Shown here in pieces: positions 5,223 to 6,590 of a stretch of 6,590 nucleotides of DNA; positions within the stretch are counted from its first letter, which is position 1; each line of letters starts with the position of its first letter. Made by a program: the position numbers and the translations under genes. This DNA is from Candidatus Microgenomatus auricola. GTDB lineage: Bacteria > Patescibacteriota > Patescibacteriia > UBA9570 > XYC2-FULL-38-9. The notes under the pieces are model-generated. The model was given only the letters and a program-made list of their open reading frames with translations. It made no database searches and was not told the DNA's origin. The stretch is taken from the NCBI GenBank assembly GCA_005239655.1, contig SBBP01000120.1, positions 1 to 6,590 on the forward strand. The letters run 5' to 3'.

Positions 5223-6274
5223 CAACGGAAACAGAAAAAGCGCGATATCTGATCACCGGTGGTTCTGGGTTTTTAGGCATCAACCTGATTCGATACCTGC
5301 TCGACCGCGGCCACGACGTGCGTTCGATCGATTTGGTGGAATTCACCTATCCTGAACGTGGACAGATCGACGCAATCGTCGGCGACATCCGCGACCGCGA
5401 CACGATGGATCGAGTGACGCGTGACCGCGATGTTGTTGTGCACTGCGCAGCAGCATTGCCGCTCTACTCGAGAGAAGAAATTTTTACGACCGACGTCGAA
5501 GGCACGGGGATTGTGTTGGAAACTGCACAACACCACGGCGTACAGCGTGTCATTCATATCTCGTCAACCGCAGTCTATGGCATCCCCGATCATCATCCGT
5601 TACTCGAAACAGACACACTGCACGGGGTCGGCTCGTATGGAGAAGCAAAAATTCTTGCTGAGGAAAAATGCCTCGCTGCACGAGCGGGCGGCATGACCGT
5701 CCCGATTCTACGTCCAAAATCATTCGTTGGCCCAGAACGCCTTGGCGTGTTTGCGCTGTTGTATGATTGGGCACTGGATGGTCGCAACTTTCCGATGATC
5801 GGCAATGGTCGTAACCGTTATCAACTCCTCGATGTCGAAGATCTCTGCGAGGCGATTTATCTGTGCGCCACACTGCCAGCGACGAAAGTCAACGACACAT
5901 TCAATATCGGCGCAAAAGAATTCAACACCATGCGCGAAGATTACCAAACCGTCTTAGACGCCGCTGGTTTTGGAAAACGGATCATCGGTTTTCCTGCACA
6001 ACCCGTCATCTGGGCGCTGCGGTTCCTCGAGCTGCTTCATCTTTCACCTCTCTACAAATGGGTCTACGAAACCGCATCTGAAGATTCCTATGTCTCGATC
6101 GAAAAAGCAGAGAACGTGCTCGGCTTCAAACCAAAATATTCCAATGCAGCCGCATTGCTCCGAAATTTTCAGTGGTACAAAAAACACCGCGGTTCGTTTG
6201 TGGGACAGAGCGGCGTTTCCCACCGCGTGCCGTGGAAGCAAGGGGCGTTAGGAGTGATCAAAAAATTATTCTAA
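5219..6274 (+). CDS. extended SDR NAD-dependent epimerase/dehydratase-like protein
   Basis: This 351-residue Rossmann-fold oxidoreductase belongs to the extended short-chain dehydrogenase/reductase family, which acts mainly on nucleotide- or lipid-linked sugars. The nucleotide-binding motif is TGGSGFLG at 13-20, with D38 at the end of the second strand favouring NAD(H). GDIRD at 55-59 and HCAAALP at 75-81 are further family positions. The catalytic set is SST at 115-117 and YGEAK at 140-144 (YxxxK). The substrate-side region contains LRPKSFVGP and GNGRNRYQLLDVEDLCEAI, typical of sugar-nucleotide epimerase relatives. It starts in the SMR stop codon (ATGA), so it is almost surely co-translated in the operon. 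A role in modifying the pentose, for instance as the reductase half of a 2'-epimerisation like DprE2, is possible; but DprE2 is a shorter classical SDR, so this is not an obvious orthologue. The C-terminal 40 residues are basic. Confidence 0.88.
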   Translation: MTTETEKARYLITGGSGFLGINLIRYLLDRGHDVRSIDLVEFTYPERGQIDAIVGDIRDRDTMDRVTRDRDVVVHCAAALPLYSREEIFTTDVEGTGIVLETAQHHGVQRVIHISSTAVYGIPDHHPLLETDTLHGVGSYGEAKILAEEKCLAARAGGMTVPILRPKSFVGPERLGVFALLYDWALDGRNFPMIGNGRNRYQLLDVEDLCEAIYLCATLPATKVNDTFNIGAKEFNTMREDYQTVLDAAGFGKRIIGFPAQPVIWALRFLELLHLSPLYKWVYETASEDSYVSIEKAENVLGFKPKYSNAAALLRNFQWYKKHRGSFVGQSGVSHRVPWKQGALGVIKKLF

Positions 6275-6590
6275 AACAAGGCGCGTTGCGTCGAGACGAA
6301 TTGATGGCGGTCGGCATCTGAAAAAATGCGTACCGTACCAAATACGCCATCGTAACCTGGTTCGATGTGTACACGCCCAGCACGAATGCGACGGATCGCT
6401 TCACCAACCAACGGATGAGACGCCTCGGCGATCGCATCCGGATCCGCATCGAGTAAAATATGGAACTCATTTCCACACTGTGCAGTGAGTTGTGCGTATG
6501 CACTTTTTACTTTTTTACTGGCAACGCCAACGTCGAATGCTTCGGCGATAATTTCTGGTAAGGGAACAATGCGGCGGAACGGCACGCGCG
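6271..6590 (-). CDS. endonuclease Q-like PHP-domain protein, C-terminal part (runs off window)
   Basis: This minus-strand frame is open to the right edge of the window, so the start is outside; only about 106 C-terminal residues are visible. The segment reading PFRRIVPLPEIIAEAF, then VASKKV, then GNEFHILLDAD, and later RIRAGRVHIEPGYDGVFGTVRIF matches what I recall of the C-terminus of endonuclease Q and its TIGR00375-type relatives. EndoQ is a DNA repair enzyme that nicks 5' of deaminated bases such as uracil and hypoxanthine, first described in Thermococcales and also found in some bacteria. The PHP metal-binding residues would lie in the missing N-terminal part, so activity cannot be judged. 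Its TAG stop overlaps the TAA of the SDR gene by convergence (6271-6274), leaving no space for a terminator between the genes. Confidence 0.8.
   Translation of the reverse strand, partial: RVPFRRIVPLPEIIAEAFDVGVASKKVKSAYAQLTAQCGNEFHILLDADPDAIAEASHPLVGEAIRRIRAGRVHIEPGYDGVFGTVRIFSDADRHQFVSTQRALF

Overview
The window looks like part of a bacterial genome of roughly 50% G+C, most likely from an uncultivated lineage, possibly Patescibacteria/CPR. The reasons are very tight gene packing with overlapping start and stop codons, almost no Shine-Dalgarno sequences, a tRNA-Ser without an encoded CCA, and genes of patchy or archaeal-leaning distribution (a glycerol-1-phosphate dehydrogenase fragment and an endonuclease Q). 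The taxonomic guess is an inference and an archaeal origin is not strictly excluded.

Layout. Positions 1-1186 hold a 5'-truncated sn-glycerol-1-phosphate dehydrogenase fragment translationally overlapping an intact beta-phosphoglucomutase-like HAD hydrolase. Positions 1187-1854 have no convincing protein gene. They hold a tRNA-Ser(CGA) on the minus strand, a likely terminator hairpin beyond its 3' end, and, upstream of the tRNA, an odd block: three perfectly abutting inverted repeats followed by a second copy of the tRNA-Ser 5' quarter and another tRNA-like 5' fragment. Positions 1855-6274 form one plus-strand five-gene operon: a GT-C membrane glycosyltransferase, a UbiA-family polyprenyl-phosphate phosphoribosyltransferase, a small HAD phosphatase, an SMR-fold membrane protein and an extended SDR dehydrogenase/epimerase. 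The window ends inside the C-terminus of an endonuclease Q-like gene on the opposite strand, whose stop codon overlaps that of the SDR gene.

How the operon may work together (inference from family roles). The UbiA-type enzyme transfers ribose-5-phosphate from PRPP to a polyprenyl phosphate. The HAD phosphatase sits where a 5'-phosphate-removing enzyme would be needed. The SDR could modify the sugar, the SMR-like protein lacks the drug-antiport glutamate and may flip the lipid-linked sugar, and the GT-C enzyme could then transfer the pentose to an extracellular acceptor. This would be a compact lipid-linked pentofuranose pathway analogous to the mycobacterial decaprenyl-phosphoryl-arabinose route, but with a HAD in place of the PAP2-type phosphatase and with no DprE1-like FAD oxidase in the window.
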